A DNA stretch of 61,899 nucleotides, from assembly GCA_964455095.1 (NCBI GenBank), contig CAYVUV010000163.1, positions 1 through 61,899 of the forward strand, in the 5' to 3' direction. Of this stretch, positions 1 through 9,167 are shown piece by piece (position 1 is the first letter of the stretch; each line of letters starts with the position of its first letter). Below the pieces are notes generated by a model. It did no database searches. It had not been told where the DNA came from and worked only from the letters and a program-made list of their open reading frames with translations. The translations under genes were made by a program, and so were the position numbers. Source of the DNA: CAYVUV01 sp964455095 (GTDB lineage Bacteria; Desulfobacterota; Binatia; HRBIN30; CADEER01).

Positions 1-2
1 GC

Positions 3-101
3 CGCGTCATGCGCCGCCTGCGCCGCAACGAGGCGCCACCGGGGCTGATCAAGCAATGGCTCTGGCGCGCGCTCGGCGGCGCAAGCGGCGAGCACGAGTA
101 G
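3..101 (+). CDS. C-terminal end of a methyltransferase-type protein (partial)
   Basis: The window opens inside a gene read in frame 3 that ends at TAG 99-101; 32 codons are present. The sequence RRLRRNEAPP closely matches the C-terminus of the 429-residue methyltransferase at 59346-60635 (RRLRRNERPP), and the following Leu/Trp-rich tail is also similar. I infer a paralogue of that gene, with the methyltransferase and zinc-ribbon parts lying upstream of the window. Nothing can be said about its start or activity. A palindromic repeat pair and then a convergent YfhO gene follow. Confidence 0.6.
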   Translation, partial: RVMRRLRRNEAPPGLIKQWLWRALGGASGEHE

Positions 102-125
102 GGTGCACTCGCGGCGGGCCAGATC

Positions 126-228
126 AACCTCTCCCGGCCCCCTCCTTGGTAAGGAGGGGGGAGCAGACGATTCCGGTCCCCTTCCTCCGGTTCCCCCTCT
201 CTACCAAGGGGGGGGTTAGGGGGAGGTT
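126..228. repeat. Inverted pair of G-rich palindromic elements between convergent genes
   Basis: Two related elements in opposite orientation lie at about 126-162 and 191-228. Each has a CCTT/AAGG hairpin core (around 140-158 and 194-212) flanked by runs of C and G, and the outer arms read CCTCTCCC and GGGGGAGG. They sit between the end of the plus-strand gene at 101 and the end of the minus-strand YfhO gene at 216. The right arm overlaps the YfhO stop codon. A bidirectional terminator role is inferred from position and palindromy; there is no clear T-run. Confidence 0.7.
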
Positions 229-2519
229 TCCCGCCTAATGATCAGCAACCATCCAAGCACCCCCAGCGCCAGTGCGCTGCCGGCGGCGCCGAGCATGAGG
301 CTGACGGGGCGGAAGGTGAGCTCGACGCGGTGGCGGCCGGCGGGGACGGGGATGCCGCGGAACAGGTAATCGGCGCGGTGGATCGATGCCGGTGTGCCGT
401 CGACGGTGGCGCGCCAGCCCGGGTAGTACTGATCGGTGAGCACGAGCATGCCGCGGTGCGGTGTGTCGACTTCCATCACGATCGAGTTGGCTTCGTAGCG
501 CGTGATGTTCACCGGCGCGGCCGCGGCGCCGGCGGGCGCGGCGCCGCCAGGCCACTCCGCATCATGCTCGACGAACGCCACGTTGCGCAGGTCGGCTTTG
601 GCCAGCTGGTCGAGCAGCGCGTCTTCCTCGGCCACCACGCGCACCTCGCCGGCGACGAAGGCGCGCGGCAGGGCCTGCGGGTTTTCATACAGGGCGATGC
701 GCCGCTCGCGCCGCAGCAAGGACAGCGTCGCGGCCACCTCGGGGCTGAACTGCTTCGCCTCACGCCCCGCCTCGATGAGCAGGAAGCGCGCGCCCATCAA
801 GTCGAGCAGCGGCCGGTTCTCGGCGTTGAGATTGAAGGGCACGTAGCCGAGCGGCACGAACGGCCGCGGGCCGAGCTCGCTCATGTAGCGCTCGAGGCGG
901 CGCCCGGCGATGCCGCCGGCGTAGCTCGTCGTCATCCATATGCCGTGGTAGAGCCCCGCTTCGGCGACGTCGGAGAAAAAGTACAGCGGCCCGCTCGCAT
1001 CGGTCGAGGCCCAGATGTAGGTGCGGTCGAGTCCCTGCCGGCTGCGAATGGTGTCGAACACGTCGTTGTTGCGCGCCAGGTGCGCGCCGAGCCGCGACGG
1101 CATCAGACCCTCGTGCCGTTGCGCGGTGGCCAGGTCGAAGGCGATCAGCACCGCCAGTGCGGCACTGGCAACGGCTCGCAAGCGACCGGAGCCCCGTTGC
1201 ACCAGCGCAGCGATCGCCGCTGCGCCGAGCGCGGCGTACATCAGCACGGTGCGCCGTCCGGCCGGATCGCCGACGATCAAGGCGAGCGCGACGACGGCAG
1301 CGATCGCCAGGGCGGCCGCCGCCGCTGTCGGCCCGCGCGGCCGCGTGCGGGCACGCGCCAACGTGTCGAGTCCGCCGCCGCTCAGCACCGCGACGGCAAA
1401 GCCAAAGATGATCAACGCGCGATCCGGGGCGCGAAACAAGCTGCCGCCGGGCAGAGCGAACACCCACGCGAAGAGCGGGCCGGCAGTGCCGAAGGCGTAC
1501 ACCGCGGCCGCGGCGCCGGCGGCGGCGAGCGCGATGGCGGCGGCGCGCTGGCGCCAGCGGACGAGACCGACGATCGCCAGGCACAGCGGCAGCACGCCGG
1601 CGTAGGAGTCGGCGTAGAAGTGCGCGGCAATCGGGTTGGCCGCGGCGGTCGCCGGGGGCGTGACCAGTCCCCCCGCGAACAGGCGCGGCGGGATGGCCAT
1701 GATCGCCGTCTGTTGCAGGTCGAGGTTGCCGGGCGCGCGCCAGCTGAGCCGCATGAGCTCGGCGCTCGGCAGCAACCGCACCAGCGCCAGGCCGAGCGCC
1801 AGCGCCGCGGCGAGCGCCAGATGTCCCCACACGCGCGCGACGTGCCGCCAGCCGTGTCGCTGCCAGAGGGTCAGCGTGCGCGCGGCGAGCCAGGGCACCA
1901 GCGCCCAGGCGGTGAAATAGGTGAACTGCAAGTTGCCGCCCAGCAGGCTGATGCCGAGCACGGCGCCGAGCCCGGCGGCCGCGCGGCGGGTGGGGTGCGC
2001 GCAGAGCCGGTCGACGAGCAGGAAGATCAGCGGGATCCACGCCACGGCGGCGAGAAATCCGGGGTAGGGAATCTTGATCAGCATGCTGCCGTGAAAGGCG
2101 TAGACCAGGCCGGCGAGCAGCGCCGCGGCCCAACCCATGCGCAGGTGGCGGCAGAGCAGGGCGGTGCCGACGGCGCCGAGGGCGAGGTGGACGATGACGT
2201 CGAGATCGAGGGCACGCGCCGTGTCGAGCCACAGGAAGGGCAGGTAGAGCGGGTAGAAGAACCCGATCGACGGATTGGCGAGCAGCGGCTCGCCGCACGA
2301 TTGATACGGGTTCCACAGCGGCAGGCGCCCGGCGGCGAGCTCGCTGAAGCCGTGCCGCATGAGCGGGTAGAAGAGCGCGATCAGGTCGCCGGTCGCCGCG
2401 GCGCTCGGTTCCGTCGCTGCGTCGAGCACGCGCAGGCGCAGGTAGAGCGCCGCCGCGCCGAGTGCCAGCCCGGTCGCGGCGAGCGGCATCAGGAGGCCGT
2501 TGCGAGGGGTCGAGCGCAT
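216..2519 (-). CDS. YfhO-family integral membrane protein (GT-C-like)
   Basis: A 767-residue polytopic membrane protein. An N-terminal helix is followed by a periplasmic loop with LPLWNPYQSCG and IGFFYPLY, many hydrophobic helices, and a C-terminal soluble part with VLTDQYYPGW and RADYLFRGIPVPAG before a last helix. These are hallmarks of the YfhO family, whose Bacillus member works with a CsbB-type GT2 to transfer lipid-linked sugars. The ATG at 2519 is chosen because the start MRSTPRNG matches the paralogue at 28050 (MRSTSRSA). A spermidine-synthase-like gene diverges only 55 bp upstream. The last residues (RRETSP) and the stop come from a palindromic repeat. Substrate unknown. Confidence 0.88.
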   Translation of the reverse strand: MRSTPRNGLLMPLAATGLALGAAALYLRLRVLDAATEPSAAATGDLIALFYPLMRHGFSELAAGRLPLWNPYQSCGEPLLANPSIGFFYPLYLPFLWLDTARALDLDVIVHLALGAVGTALLCRHLRMGWAAALLAGLVYAFHGSMLIKIPYPGFLAAVAWIPLIFLLVDRLCAHPTRRAAAGLGAVLGISLLGGNLQFTYFTAWALVPWLAARTLTLWQRHGWRHVARVWGHLALAAALALGLALVRLLPSAELMRLSWRAPGNLDLQQTAIMAIPPRLFAGGLVTPPATAAANPIAAHFYADSYAGVLPLCLAIVGLVRWRQRAAAIALAAAGAAAAVYAFGTAGPLFAWVFALPGGSLFRAPDRALIIFGFAVAVLSGGGLDTLARARTRPRGPTAAAAALAIAAVVALALIVGDPAGRRTVLMYAALGAAAIAALVQRGSGRLRAVASAALAVLIAFDLATAQRHEGLMPSRLGAHLARNNDVFDTIRSRQGLDRTYIWASTDASGPLYFFSDVAEAGLYHGIWMTTSYAGGIAGRRLERYMSELGPRPFVPLGYVPFNLNAENRPLLDLMGARFLLIEAGREAKQFSPEVAATLSLLRRERRIALYENPQALPRAFVAGEVRVVAEEDALLDQLAKADLRNVAFVEHDAEWPGGAAPAGAAAAPVNITRYEANSIVMEVDTPHRGMLVLTDQYYPGWRATVDGTPASIHRADYLFRGIPVPAGRHRVELTFRPVSLMLGAAGSALALGVLGWLLIIRRETSP

Positions 2520-2574
2520 GGCCGCGCAGCTTGACAGACCAGGCGGATTCCCCCAAGAGCGCTGCACACGACAC

Positions 2575-4959
2575 ATGCCATCCGCACCCAATGATCGGCA
2601 TCGCTGGCTGACCGCCGGGCTGTTTCTCGCCACGCTGGCCACGTTGCTGTTGGAGAACCTCGACTCGCGGCTGCTCTCCGTCCTGACCTGGTATCACCTG
2701 TCGTTCTTCGCCGTGTCGCTGGCCATGCTCGGCATGGCGGCCGGCGCGGTGCTGGTCTTCCTCGGCGGTGCGCGCTTCCACGGCGCCTCCGCCCGCACCT
2801 GGCTCGGCCGCGCCAGCCTCGCCTTCGCCCTCTCCATTCCGCTGTCGCATGTCGCCAGCCTGTACCTGCCGTTTCCGACCTTCGAGGCCATTACCGCCGC
2901 GGCGATGGGCCAGCTGGCGCTCGCCGCCGCCGTGCTCGGCGTGCCGTTCCTGCTCTCGGGCGTGGTGGTGACCGTGGCGCTGACACGCGTCGGCGGCATG
3001 ATCGGGCGCCTCTACGCGGCCGACCTGCTCGGCGCCGCCGCCGGGTGCCTGCTGATCATCCCGCTGCTCAACACACGCGACATCACCTCGGCCGCGCTGC
3101 TCACCGGCGCGGTCGCCGCGGCGGCGACGTGGTGCTTCGAGCGCTTTGCCGGACGCGGGCGCGGCCGCGGCGGCGCGGTCGTGGCACTGCTGTTGGTGGC
3201 GGCCGGGCTGCTCAACGCGCCGCCGCAGCGCGGCATCGGCGTCGTCGCCGCCAAGGGCGTGCGCTTGCCGCGCGAGGCGATCGACCGCGCGCTGTGGAAC
3301 TCGCATTCCTACATCATCGCCCTGAAAGCGTCGCTGCAGCCGGCGTTCTACTGGGGCGCCGGCACGGGGAGCCGGGCGTTCAAGGCGACGTCGGCGGCGA
3401 TGATGATCGACGGCGCCGCGGGCACCGTGGCAACGCAGTGGGACGGCGACGTCGCCAACCTCGACTGGACGCGCTACGACCTGACGTACCTGCCCTATCA
3501 CGTGCGGTCCGGCGACGTGGCGATCATCGGCGTCGGCGGCGGGCGCGACATCCTGGCCGCGCTGACGGCGCGCAGCACGTCGATCACCGCCATCGAGATC
3601 AACGGCATTTTCGTCGACCTGCTCAACGGCCCGTACCGCGACTTCACACGGCTGGTCGAGCGGCCCGAGGTGCACCTGGTGCACGACGAGGGGCGCTCGT
3701 ACCTCACCCGCGCCGGCCGCCAGTTCGACGTCATTCAGATGTCCCTGGTCGACACCTGGGCCGCCACCTCGGCGGGGGCGTTCTCGCTCTCCGAAAACGG
3801 GCTCTACACGCTGCAGGCGTGGAAGGTGTTTCTCGCCGCGCTCAAGCCGGACGGGCTGCTCTCCGTCTCGCGTTGGTTCAACCCCGCCGCCGTGTCGGAG
3901 ACCAACCGCCTGCTGGCGCTCGGTGTCGCCGCGTTGCTCGAGCGCGGTGTGGCACGGCCCGCCGAGCACCTGGTGCTCGCCGCGCGCGACAAGGTCGCCA
4001 CCCTGCTCGTGTCGCCGTCGCCGCTGTCGGAGTCCGACCGCACACGCTTGCGCGAAGCGATCGGCCGCTACGGTTTCACCGAGCTGGTGGCGCCGTGGGC
4101 GGCGCCGGCGCAGCCGCGCATGGCCGCGATTGTCGCCGCGACGACGCCCGCTGCCCTGCAGGCGGCCGTCGCCGATCCGCTCTACGACTACAGCCCGCCG
4201 ACCGACGACCGCCCGTACTTCTTCAACATCCTGCGGCCGTCGCGCTTCGCCGACCGCAGCGCCACCGACGCCGGCGGCGTGATCGTCGGCAACCTGCGCG
4301 CGACGACGACGCTGGTCGCGCTGCTGGCGGTGGCGGCCGTGCTGGTCGCGGCGATCATCATCGGGCCGCTGGCACTGTCCGGTTTGCCGGCTATGTCCGG
4401 CCGCCAGCTCGCCTGGGCACTGGCCTACTTCGCCGCCATCGGCGCCGGCTTCATGTTCATCCAGATCGCCTTCGTGCAGCGCTTCTCCATCTTTCTCGGC
4501 CATCCGACCTACACGCTGGCGGTGATCCTGTTCTCGATGATCTTCTTCACCGGCATCGGCAGCTGGCTGTCCGATGCCATCGACATCGCGCCGGGGCGCA
4601 ACATTTTCGTCATTCCCATCGCCATTGCCACGGCCGTGCTGTTGGTGCTCGCCGGCCTGCAGCCGCTGATCGACGCGGCCATCCACCTCGGGCTCGGGGT
4701 GAAGAGTCTGCTGGTGGTGCTCGTCGCCGCGCCGCTCGCCGTCGGGCTCGGCCTCTGTTTCCCGATCGGCCTGCGCCTGGTGCGCCGCCACTCCGAGGAC
4801 GCCACCGCCTGGATGTGGGGCGTCAACGGCGCCTGCGGCGTGCTCGGCTCGATCCTCGCCGTCGCCGTCTCGATGTGGCTCGGCATCCACGTCAACCTGC
4901 TGCTCGCCGCGGTGCTCTATGCGGCGTTGATCCTGCCGATGCGGGCGCTGCAGCGGTGA
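2575..4959 (+). CDS. Spermidine-synthase-like methyltransferase fold fused to membrane helices
   Basis: A 794-residue protein with about seven hydrophobic helices at the N-terminus, a soluble Rossmann domain near residues 240-560, and further helices at the C-terminus. The SAM-binding-type loop IGVGGGRDILAAL and the acidic EIN after the next strand match the spermidine synthase superfamily. The polyamine-binding region has QMSLVDTW rather than the usual DSSDP-like motif, so true aminopropyl transfer is doubtful. Multipass fused spermidine-synthase-like proteins are common in GC-rich bacteria and largely uncharacterised. The ATG at 2575 starts just before the first helix. Divergent from YfhO; it ends before a repeat cluster. 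Confidence 0.8.
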   Translation: MPSAPNDRHRWLTAGLFLATLATLLLENLDSRLLSVLTWYHLSFFAVSLAMLGMAAGAVLVFLGGARFHGASARTWLGRASLAFALSIPLSHVASLYLPFPTFEAITAAAMGQLALAAAVLGVPFLLSGVVVTVALTRVGGMIGRLYAADLLGAAAGCLLIIPLLNTRDITSAALLTGAVAAAATWCFERFAGRGRGRGGAVVALLLVAAGLLNAPPQRGIGVVAAKGVRLPREAIDRALWNSHSYIIALKASLQPAFYWGAGTGSRAFKATSAAMMIDGAAGTVATQWDGDVANLDWTRYDLTYLPYHVRSGDVAIIGVGGGRDILAALTARSTSITAIEINGIFVDLLNGPYRDFTRLVERPEVHLVHDEGRSYLTRAGRQFDVIQMSLVDTWAATSAGAFSLSENGLYTLQAWKVFLAALKPDGLLSVSRWFNPAAVSETNRLLALGVAALLERGVARPAEHLVLAARDKVATLLVSPSPLSESDRTRLREAIGRYGFTELVAPWAAPAQPRMAAIVAATTPAALQAAVADPLYDYSPPTDDRPYFFNILRPSRFADRSATDAGGVIVGNLRATTTLVALLAVAAVLVAAIIIGPLALSGLPAMSGRQLAWALAYFAAIGAGFMFIQIAFVQRFSIFLGHPTYTLAVILFSMIFFTGIGSWLSDAIDIAPGRNIFVIPIAIATAVLLVLAGLQPLIDAAIHLGLGVKSLLVVLVAAPLAVGLGLCFPIGLRLVRRHSEDATAWMWGVNGACGVLGSILAVAVSMWLGIHVNLLLAAVLYAALILPMRALQR

Positions 4960-4990
4960 ACCTCGACGGGGCCGGTGGGGAGGATCTCCT

Positions 4991-5152
4991 CCGGCCTCCT
5001 CCCCCTCGACGGGGGAGGATCGAGGAGGGAGTGATTCAACAACCCGCTTCCGCTTCAACGCACCCGCACGTGGTGACAAGCAGTGGAGCCGCTGGCGCGG
5101 ATTGTTTCATTACCCCCATCCAAACCTTCCCCCGCAAGGGGGGAAGGCTTCC
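4991..5152. repeat. Two facing palindromic elements (modules A and B)
   Basis: Module A (about 4991-5039) is a hairpin with arms CCTCCCCC and GGGGGAGG around TCGA, followed by a G-rich tail ending in GTGATTCAA. Module B (about 5107-5152) is the mirrored design: a tail starting with TTACCCCCATCC and then a hairpin with CCTTCCCCC and GGGGGAAGG arms. Tails face each other. The same two modules recur in swapped order at 60664-60774. They fill the gap between convergent genes ending at 4959 and 5165. Function unknown; transcription termination or RNA end protection is plausible. Confidence 0.75.
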
Positions 5153-5164
5153 TGAAGGATCCGC

Positions 5165-5986
5165 TCACGTTGCCGAACGCTTCTCAAACACCATCGCCGC
5201 CCGCGTGTGATACGCCCGCGGCAACAATGGCAGCAGGTACGGATCGATCCGCGCATCCAGACGCGTCAGCCACCGCGACCAGAATCCATCCGCCGCGCTC
5301 GGCACAAAGCGCGCCAGCGCCGAGCGCAGGATCGCGTAGCGCGCGCCGCGCTGCCAGCGGCAGTGCAAACCGCAGCGCTCGGCGAGCGCGATCCATTCGG
5401 CGAGCGGGCGCGGGAAGTAGACCGCGTCCGCCTCGACCGGCGTACCGAGTCCTTCGAAGAGCACGAGGTGCCCGCCGTCGCGCAGCACGCGCGCCATCTC
5501 GGCGACCAGACCCTCATGCGCGTCGTACGAGTTGTGGTGCACGACCGCGACCGCCCAGACCAGATCGAAAGCGCCGTCCGGGTACGGCGTGCGGCGGCCG
5601 TCAAACGGCGCCAGCTCCGCCTCCGGATGCAGCCGCCGCGCCAGCGCGAGCATGTCGCCGGCGACGTCGACGCCGGCGTAGCGATAGCCACGCCCGCGCA
5701 GGAACTGGACCCAGCGCCCGGCGCCGCAGCCGAAGTCGAGCGCGCGGCTGTCACGGCGTGTTGGCCCGACGGTGCGCAGCGCCTTGCCGAGCACATGCCG
5801 CTGCACGCGATCGATGGCGCGGTTCAGATCCGCGTCGTCGAGGCCCACTGCCCGCATCGGATCAGCGGCAAAGCGCCGCGCCCTGGCGTTCCAATAGGCC
5901 GCCGGGTCGTGTGCGGCCGCGGGGCCGGGCGCTTGTGTTCCGTCGCCAGCGATCATAACCGTACGCGCGATGGATCGCGTCGTCAT
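5165..5986 (-). CDS. Class I SAM-dependent methyltransferase
   Basis: A 273-residue cytosolic methyltransferase. Motif I is ALDFGCGAG near residues 82-90, an acidic residue ends strand 2 (YAGVDVAGDM), and FDLVWAVAVVHH and EMARVLRDGG follow, which is the Methyltransf_11 pattern. The ATG at 5986 is preferred over 5956 because AGGT lies about seven bases upstream; the first 25 residues look unstructured either way. It diverges from the GT4/GT2/pyruvyltransferase operon starting at 6053, so it may methylate the product of those enzymes. The substrate cannot be read from the sequence. Confidence 0.85.
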   Translation of the reverse strand: MTTRSIARTVMIAGDGTQAPGPAAAHDPAAYWNARARRFAADPMRAVGLDDADLNRAIDRVQRHVLGKALRTVGPTRRDSRALDFGCGAGRWVQFLRGRGYRYAGVDVAGDMLALARRLHPEAELAPFDGRRTPYPDGAFDLVWAVAVVHHNSYDAHEGLVAEMARVLRDGGHLVLFEGLGTPVEADAVYFPRPLAEWIALAERCGLHCRWQRGARYAILRSALARFVPSAADGFWSRWLTRLDARIDPYLLPLLPRAYHTRAAMVFEKRSAT

Positions 5987-6052
5987 GCGGACCTGCCGCG
6001 CGCCTCTATCAGGGTCGCGCGCGCTGCGCCACGCCGTCGGGGCGCGCCGCGG

Positions 6053-7210
6053 ATGAAGGTGCTCTACGCCTGTGGCGCCACGCTCGCCGGTGGCGGATTC
6101 GGCACGACGGCCTACCACGGTGCCCGCGCCCTCGAGCGGCACGGAATGTTGCAACGGGTATTGTGCAGCGCCGCGCGCCCGGCCGAGATCCCGGCGGCGC
6201 GCATCAAGACCTTTGGTCTCGTCGACCGCGCCCTGCGCAAGCTGGCGACGTACGACCGCAGCAACTGGCTCGCCCATCTGCACACCGTCCTCTTCGACCG
6301 CTGGGCGGCCCACCAGCTGGAACCGGCCGATGCCTTGCTCGCCTGGTACAAGTGCGGCCTGACGTCGATGCGGCGCGCGCGCGCGATGGGAATGGTCAAC
6401 ATCGGGCAGTGGGGCAGCGTGCACCCGCGCTACCAGTACGAATCGATGGCGCAGGAGTGCGCCCGCTGGGGCGTGACGCGGCGCATGCCGCGCGCGGTGC
6501 TCGAACGGGCGCTGGCCGAGATCGCGCAAGCGGATTGGTTGATCTGCGCCTCGCCGTACGCGCGCGACAGCTTCTGCCGTCTGGGGGTCGCGGAGCAGAA
6601 GCTGATCGCCATCGAGAACGGCGTCGACGCGGTGCATTTCCGCCCGGCGCCGGCTGCGCCGCCGCGCCCGTTCCGCGCCGTGTTCGTCGGCCAGGTTGGG
6701 TTTCGCAAAGGCGTGCCCTACCTCTTGCAGGCCTGGCAGCAGCTCGGCTGGCGCGACGCCGAGCTGTGGCTCGCCGGCAGCATCGATGCCGAGATCCGGC
6801 CGCTGCTGGCGCGCTTCAAAGACTTGCCGGGAGTGCGCTTCCTCGGCCACGTGGCGGACCCGCTCACGGTGTATCAATCAGCGGACGTCAGTGTCTTCCC
6901 CAGCCTGCAGGAGGGCAGCGCCAAGGTGACGTTCGAGGCCTTGGCGTGTGGGTTGCCGCTGGTCACCACGGCGGAGTCGGGCGCGGTGGTGCGCGACGGC
7001 GTCGAGGGCGTGCTGGTGCCGCCGCGCGACGCGGCGGCGGTGGCGGCAGGGCTCGATCGCTTGCGCGGCGACGTGCGCTGGCGGCGCGAGCTGGGCGCGG
7101 CGGCGCGGGCGCGGGCGGAGGCGTATTCGTGGACGCGCCACGGCGAGTCGCTGGTCGGCGCCTTGCGCCGCGTCGTCGAGCAAGGCGCGCCGGAGGCGGT
7201 GAGCGCGTGA
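6053..7210 (+). CDS. GT4-type glycosyltransferase
   Basis: A 385-residue GT-B glycosyltransferase. The N-terminal Rossmann domain starts MKVLYACGATLAGGGFG. The C-terminal GT4 domain begins near residue 200 (FVGQVGFRKGVPYLLQAW) and holds the EX7E donor motif at Glu287 and Glu295 (QEGSAKVTFEALACG), which marks a retaining transferase using a nucleotide sugar. It is the first gene of a three-gene operon: its last codons overlap the next gene in a GTGA junction. It probably adds a hexose to a lipid-linked or surface glycan in the cytoplasm. Acceptor and donor are not predictable here. Confidence 0.88.
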   Translation: MKVLYACGATLAGGGFGTTAYHGARALERHGMLQRVLCSAARPAEIPAARIKTFGLVDRALRKLATYDRSNWLAHLHTVLFDRWAAHQLEPADALLAWYKCGLTSMRRARAMGMVNIGQWGSVHPRYQYESMAQECARWGVTRRMPRAVLERALAEIAQADWLICASPYARDSFCRLGVAEQKLIAIENGVDAVHFRPAPAAPPRPFRAVFVGQVGFRKGVPYLLQAWQQLGWRDAELWLAGSIDAEIRPLLARFKDLPGVRFLGHVADPLTVYQSADVSVFPSLQEGSAKVTFEALACGLPLVTTAESGAVVRDGVEGVLVPPRDAAAVAAGLDRLRGDVRWRRELGAAARARAEAYSWTRHGESLVGALRRVVEQGAPEAVSA

Positions 7211-8121
7211 AGTTCTCGCTGATCATCGCGACATATAACCGCAAGGATTTGCTGCTGCGCTGCCTGGCGGCCGCGGTGGCGGTGGACCATCCCGACTACG
7301 AGATCATCGTCGTCGACGACGGCTCGACCGACGGCAGCCTCGCCGCCGCGCGGGAACGCTTTCCGCAGGTGCAGTATCTGTCCCAATCGCGCAACACCGG
7401 TGAGCCGGCCGCGCGCAACCGCGGCTGGCGCGCGGCGCGTGGCGACATCATCGCCTTTACCGACGACGACTGCGTGGTCCCGCCCGATTGGTTGCAGCGC
7501 CACGCGCAACACTACGCCGAACCGCGCATTGCCGCCGCGGGTGGCCCGCAGGTCTGCCGCGCGCCGAACTTTCTCGAGCAGTTCGACACCGTGCGCTACG
7601 GGGTCAAGTTCCAGCGCCTGCAGACCATCCAGAGCATTCGCGAGTTCGAGCATCTCATCACCGGCAACCTGACGGTGCGGCGCGCGGTGTTCGAGCGCAT
7701 CGGCGGCTTCGACGAGCGCTTCGCCACCGGCTGCGATTCGGATTTCGTCCGCCGGCTGAGCCGCGCCGGGTACGCGTTCGTGCGCGATCCGGCGCTCGCG
7801 GTCGAGCATCTGAAGGTGCACACGTTGCCGTCGTATCTGCGGACGCGATTTCACCGCGGCTGCGGGGCGGTGATGACCGACGCCACCGAGGGCACGCTCG
7901 AGTGGCGGCGCTTCGTGCCGCTGGTGAACCCGGTCGGTGGCCAGGAGCACTGGCAGCATCTGCGCAAGTACTACGGCGGTGGGCTCTGGCGCTGGGCGGG
8001 GTTTTGGACGCTCGCCGCGGTGGCGCGCTGCGTCGATGTGGCGGGGCGGACGTATTACTACCGCACCGTTGCGCGCCGTGACGGCGCGCCGATGACGCTG
8101 CCGCCCGCGCCGCCGCCATGA
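7207..8121 (+). CDS. GT2-family glycosyltransferase
   Basis: A 304-residue GT-A transferase. The sequence opens FSLIIATYNRKDLLLRCL; VVDDGSTDGS near residues 36-44 binds the nucleotide and the DDD at 86-88 provides the metal-binding motif. GFDERFATGCDSDFVRRL is the acceptor-side acidic motif of this family. The GTG start at 7207 overlaps the TGA of the preceding GT4 gene, indicating translational coupling. The C-terminal region is mildly hydrophobic and may touch the membrane. Its neighbours (GT4 before, pyruvyltransferase after) suggest sequential assembly of one oligosaccharide. Confidence 0.88.
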   Translation: MKFSLIIATYNRKDLLLRCLAAAVAVDHPDYEIIVVDDGSTDGSLAAARERFPQVQYLSQSRNTGEPAARNRGWRAARGDIIAFTDDDCVVPPDWLQRHAQHYAEPRIAAAGGPQVCRAPNFLEQFDTVRYGVKFQRLQTIQSIREFEHLITGNLTVRRAVFERIGGFDERFATGCDSDFVRRLSRAGYAFVRDPALAVEHLKVHTLPSYLRTRFHRGCGAVMTDATEGTLEWRRFVPLVNPVGGQEHWQHLRKYYGGGLWRWAGFWTLAAVARCVDVAGRTYYYRTVARRDGAPMTLPPAPPP

Positions 8122-9167
8122 CGCCGGCGCTGGCCGCGCTGACCGACGTCCTGCGCCGGCAGGTCGAGGACACCCTGCGTCCGCTGCTCGCCGGCGCGCG
8201 TACGGTCGCGCTGCTCGACTATCCGAACCACCCCAACGTCGGCGACAGCGCGATCTGGTTGGGTACGCTCGCCTGCCTGCGCGCCCTCGGCATCCGCCGC
8301 CTGTGTTACACGAGCGATTGGTTCACGTACGGATCCGAGCCGCTGCGCCGGCGCCTCGGCGACGGCGTGATCCTGCTCTGCGGCGGCGGCAGCCTCGGCG
8401 ACCTGTGGCCGGCGCACCAGCGTCTGCGCGAGCAGGTGGTGCGCGACTTCCCGGCCAACCGCATCATCCAGCTGCCGCAGTCGCTCCACTTCGGCGACGC
8501 CGCCGCGCTGGCCCGTGCCCGTGACGTATTCGACCGCCATCCGAACCTGCTGCTCCTGCTGCGCGACCGGCGCGGCCTGGAGATCGCCCGGCAAGAGTTT
8601 CGTTCGCCCAGCGCGCTGTGTCCGGACATGACCGTCTGCCTGGGCGCCCTGCCGCGCCCCGCCGCGCCGACACGGCCCATCGTCTGGCTGGCGCGCGGCG
8701 ATCACGAATCGAACGCGCCGAGCGGGCACCGACTGCAGCGCGGCGTCGACTCAGCCGACTGGCTGCGCGAGCCGGTGATGGCATTGGATCTTCTCAACCG
8801 ACTCGGCCGCCGTGCCCCGGAGCCGTTCCGGCGCCTGCCCGTGCTGCGCGCGCTGCTGTCGCGCACCTACGAACCGGTCGCGCGCCGCCGCCTGCAGCGT
8901 GGCTGCCGCACCCTCAGCGCCGGCCGCGCCGTCGTCACCGACCGCCTCCACGGCCATATCCTGTGTCTGCTGCTCGGCATTCCGCATGTCCTGCTCGACG
9001 ACCGCTATGGCAAAATCCGCGCCTTCTACGAGACCTGGACCCACGCCAGCCCGCTGGTGCAGTGGCGCGAGGGCGCAGACGAAGCGTTGGAAGCAGCGCA
9101 GCGCATGGGGCGCGGCCTTTTGAGCGCGGATTGCCTCCGACTTCCCCCGTTGGCGAAGGGGGATTGA
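8118..9167 (+). CDS. Polysaccharide pyruvyl transferase family protein
   Basis: A 349-residue protein with the PS_pyruv_trans pattern: DYPNHPNVGDSAIWLG at the N-terminus, ILLCGGGSLGDLWPAHQRLR, IIQLPQSLHF, and near the C-terminus VVTDRLHGHILCLLLGIPHV. Family members (CsaB, WcaK, ExoV types) add ketal pyruvate from phosphoenolpyruvate to sugars, giving acidic glycans. The ATG at 8118 overlaps the stop of the GT2 gene (ATGA). The last ten residues (LRLPPLAKGD) and the TGA stop are encoded by a palindromic repeat, so the natural C-terminus has probably been altered by repeat insertion. Confidence 0.87.
   Translation: MTPALAALTDVLRRQVEDTLRPLLAGARTVALLDYPNHPNVGDSAIWLGTLACLRALGIRRLCYTSDWFTYGSEPLRRRLGDGVILLCGGGSLGDLWPAHQRLREQVVRDFPANRIIQLPQSLHFGDAAALARARDVFDRHPNLLLLLRDRRGLEIARQEFRSPSALCPDMTVCLGALPRPAAPTRPIVWLARGDHESNAPSGHRLQRGVDSADWLREPVMALDLLNRLGRRAPEPFRRLPVLRALLSRTYEPVARRRLQRGCRTLSAGRAVVTDRLHGHILCLLLGIPHVLLDDRYGKIRAFYETWTHASPLVQWREGADEALEAAQRMGRGLLSADCLRLPPLAKGD

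Noticed and set aside
330..2534. Plus-strand 734-residue open frame opposite the YfhO gene
   Set aside because: Composition is typical of an antisense shadow (Arg, Gln, Gly repeats) and it starts within the YfhO tail.
2575..4959. Naming the membrane fusion a spermidine synthase
   Set aside because: The polyamine-binding acidic motif is not recognisable, so only fold similarity is claimed.
760..5079. Very long open frame (1439 residues) on the minus strand over the YfhO and spermidine-synthase-like genes
   Set aside because: The translation is Arg/Gly/Gln-rich and has no domain motif. GC-rich DNA leaves stop-poor shadow frames; both true genes in the same interval have clear family motifs.
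4991..5152. CRISPR array or tRNA in the palindromic gaps
   Set aside because: There is no regular spacer pattern and no cloverleaf; the elements are inverted pairs of G-rich hairpins.
5207..6052. N-terminal extension of the GT4 gene back to 5207
   Set aside because: It lies over the divergent methyltransferase and has no motif; MKVLYACG at 6053 is a normal GT4 beginning.
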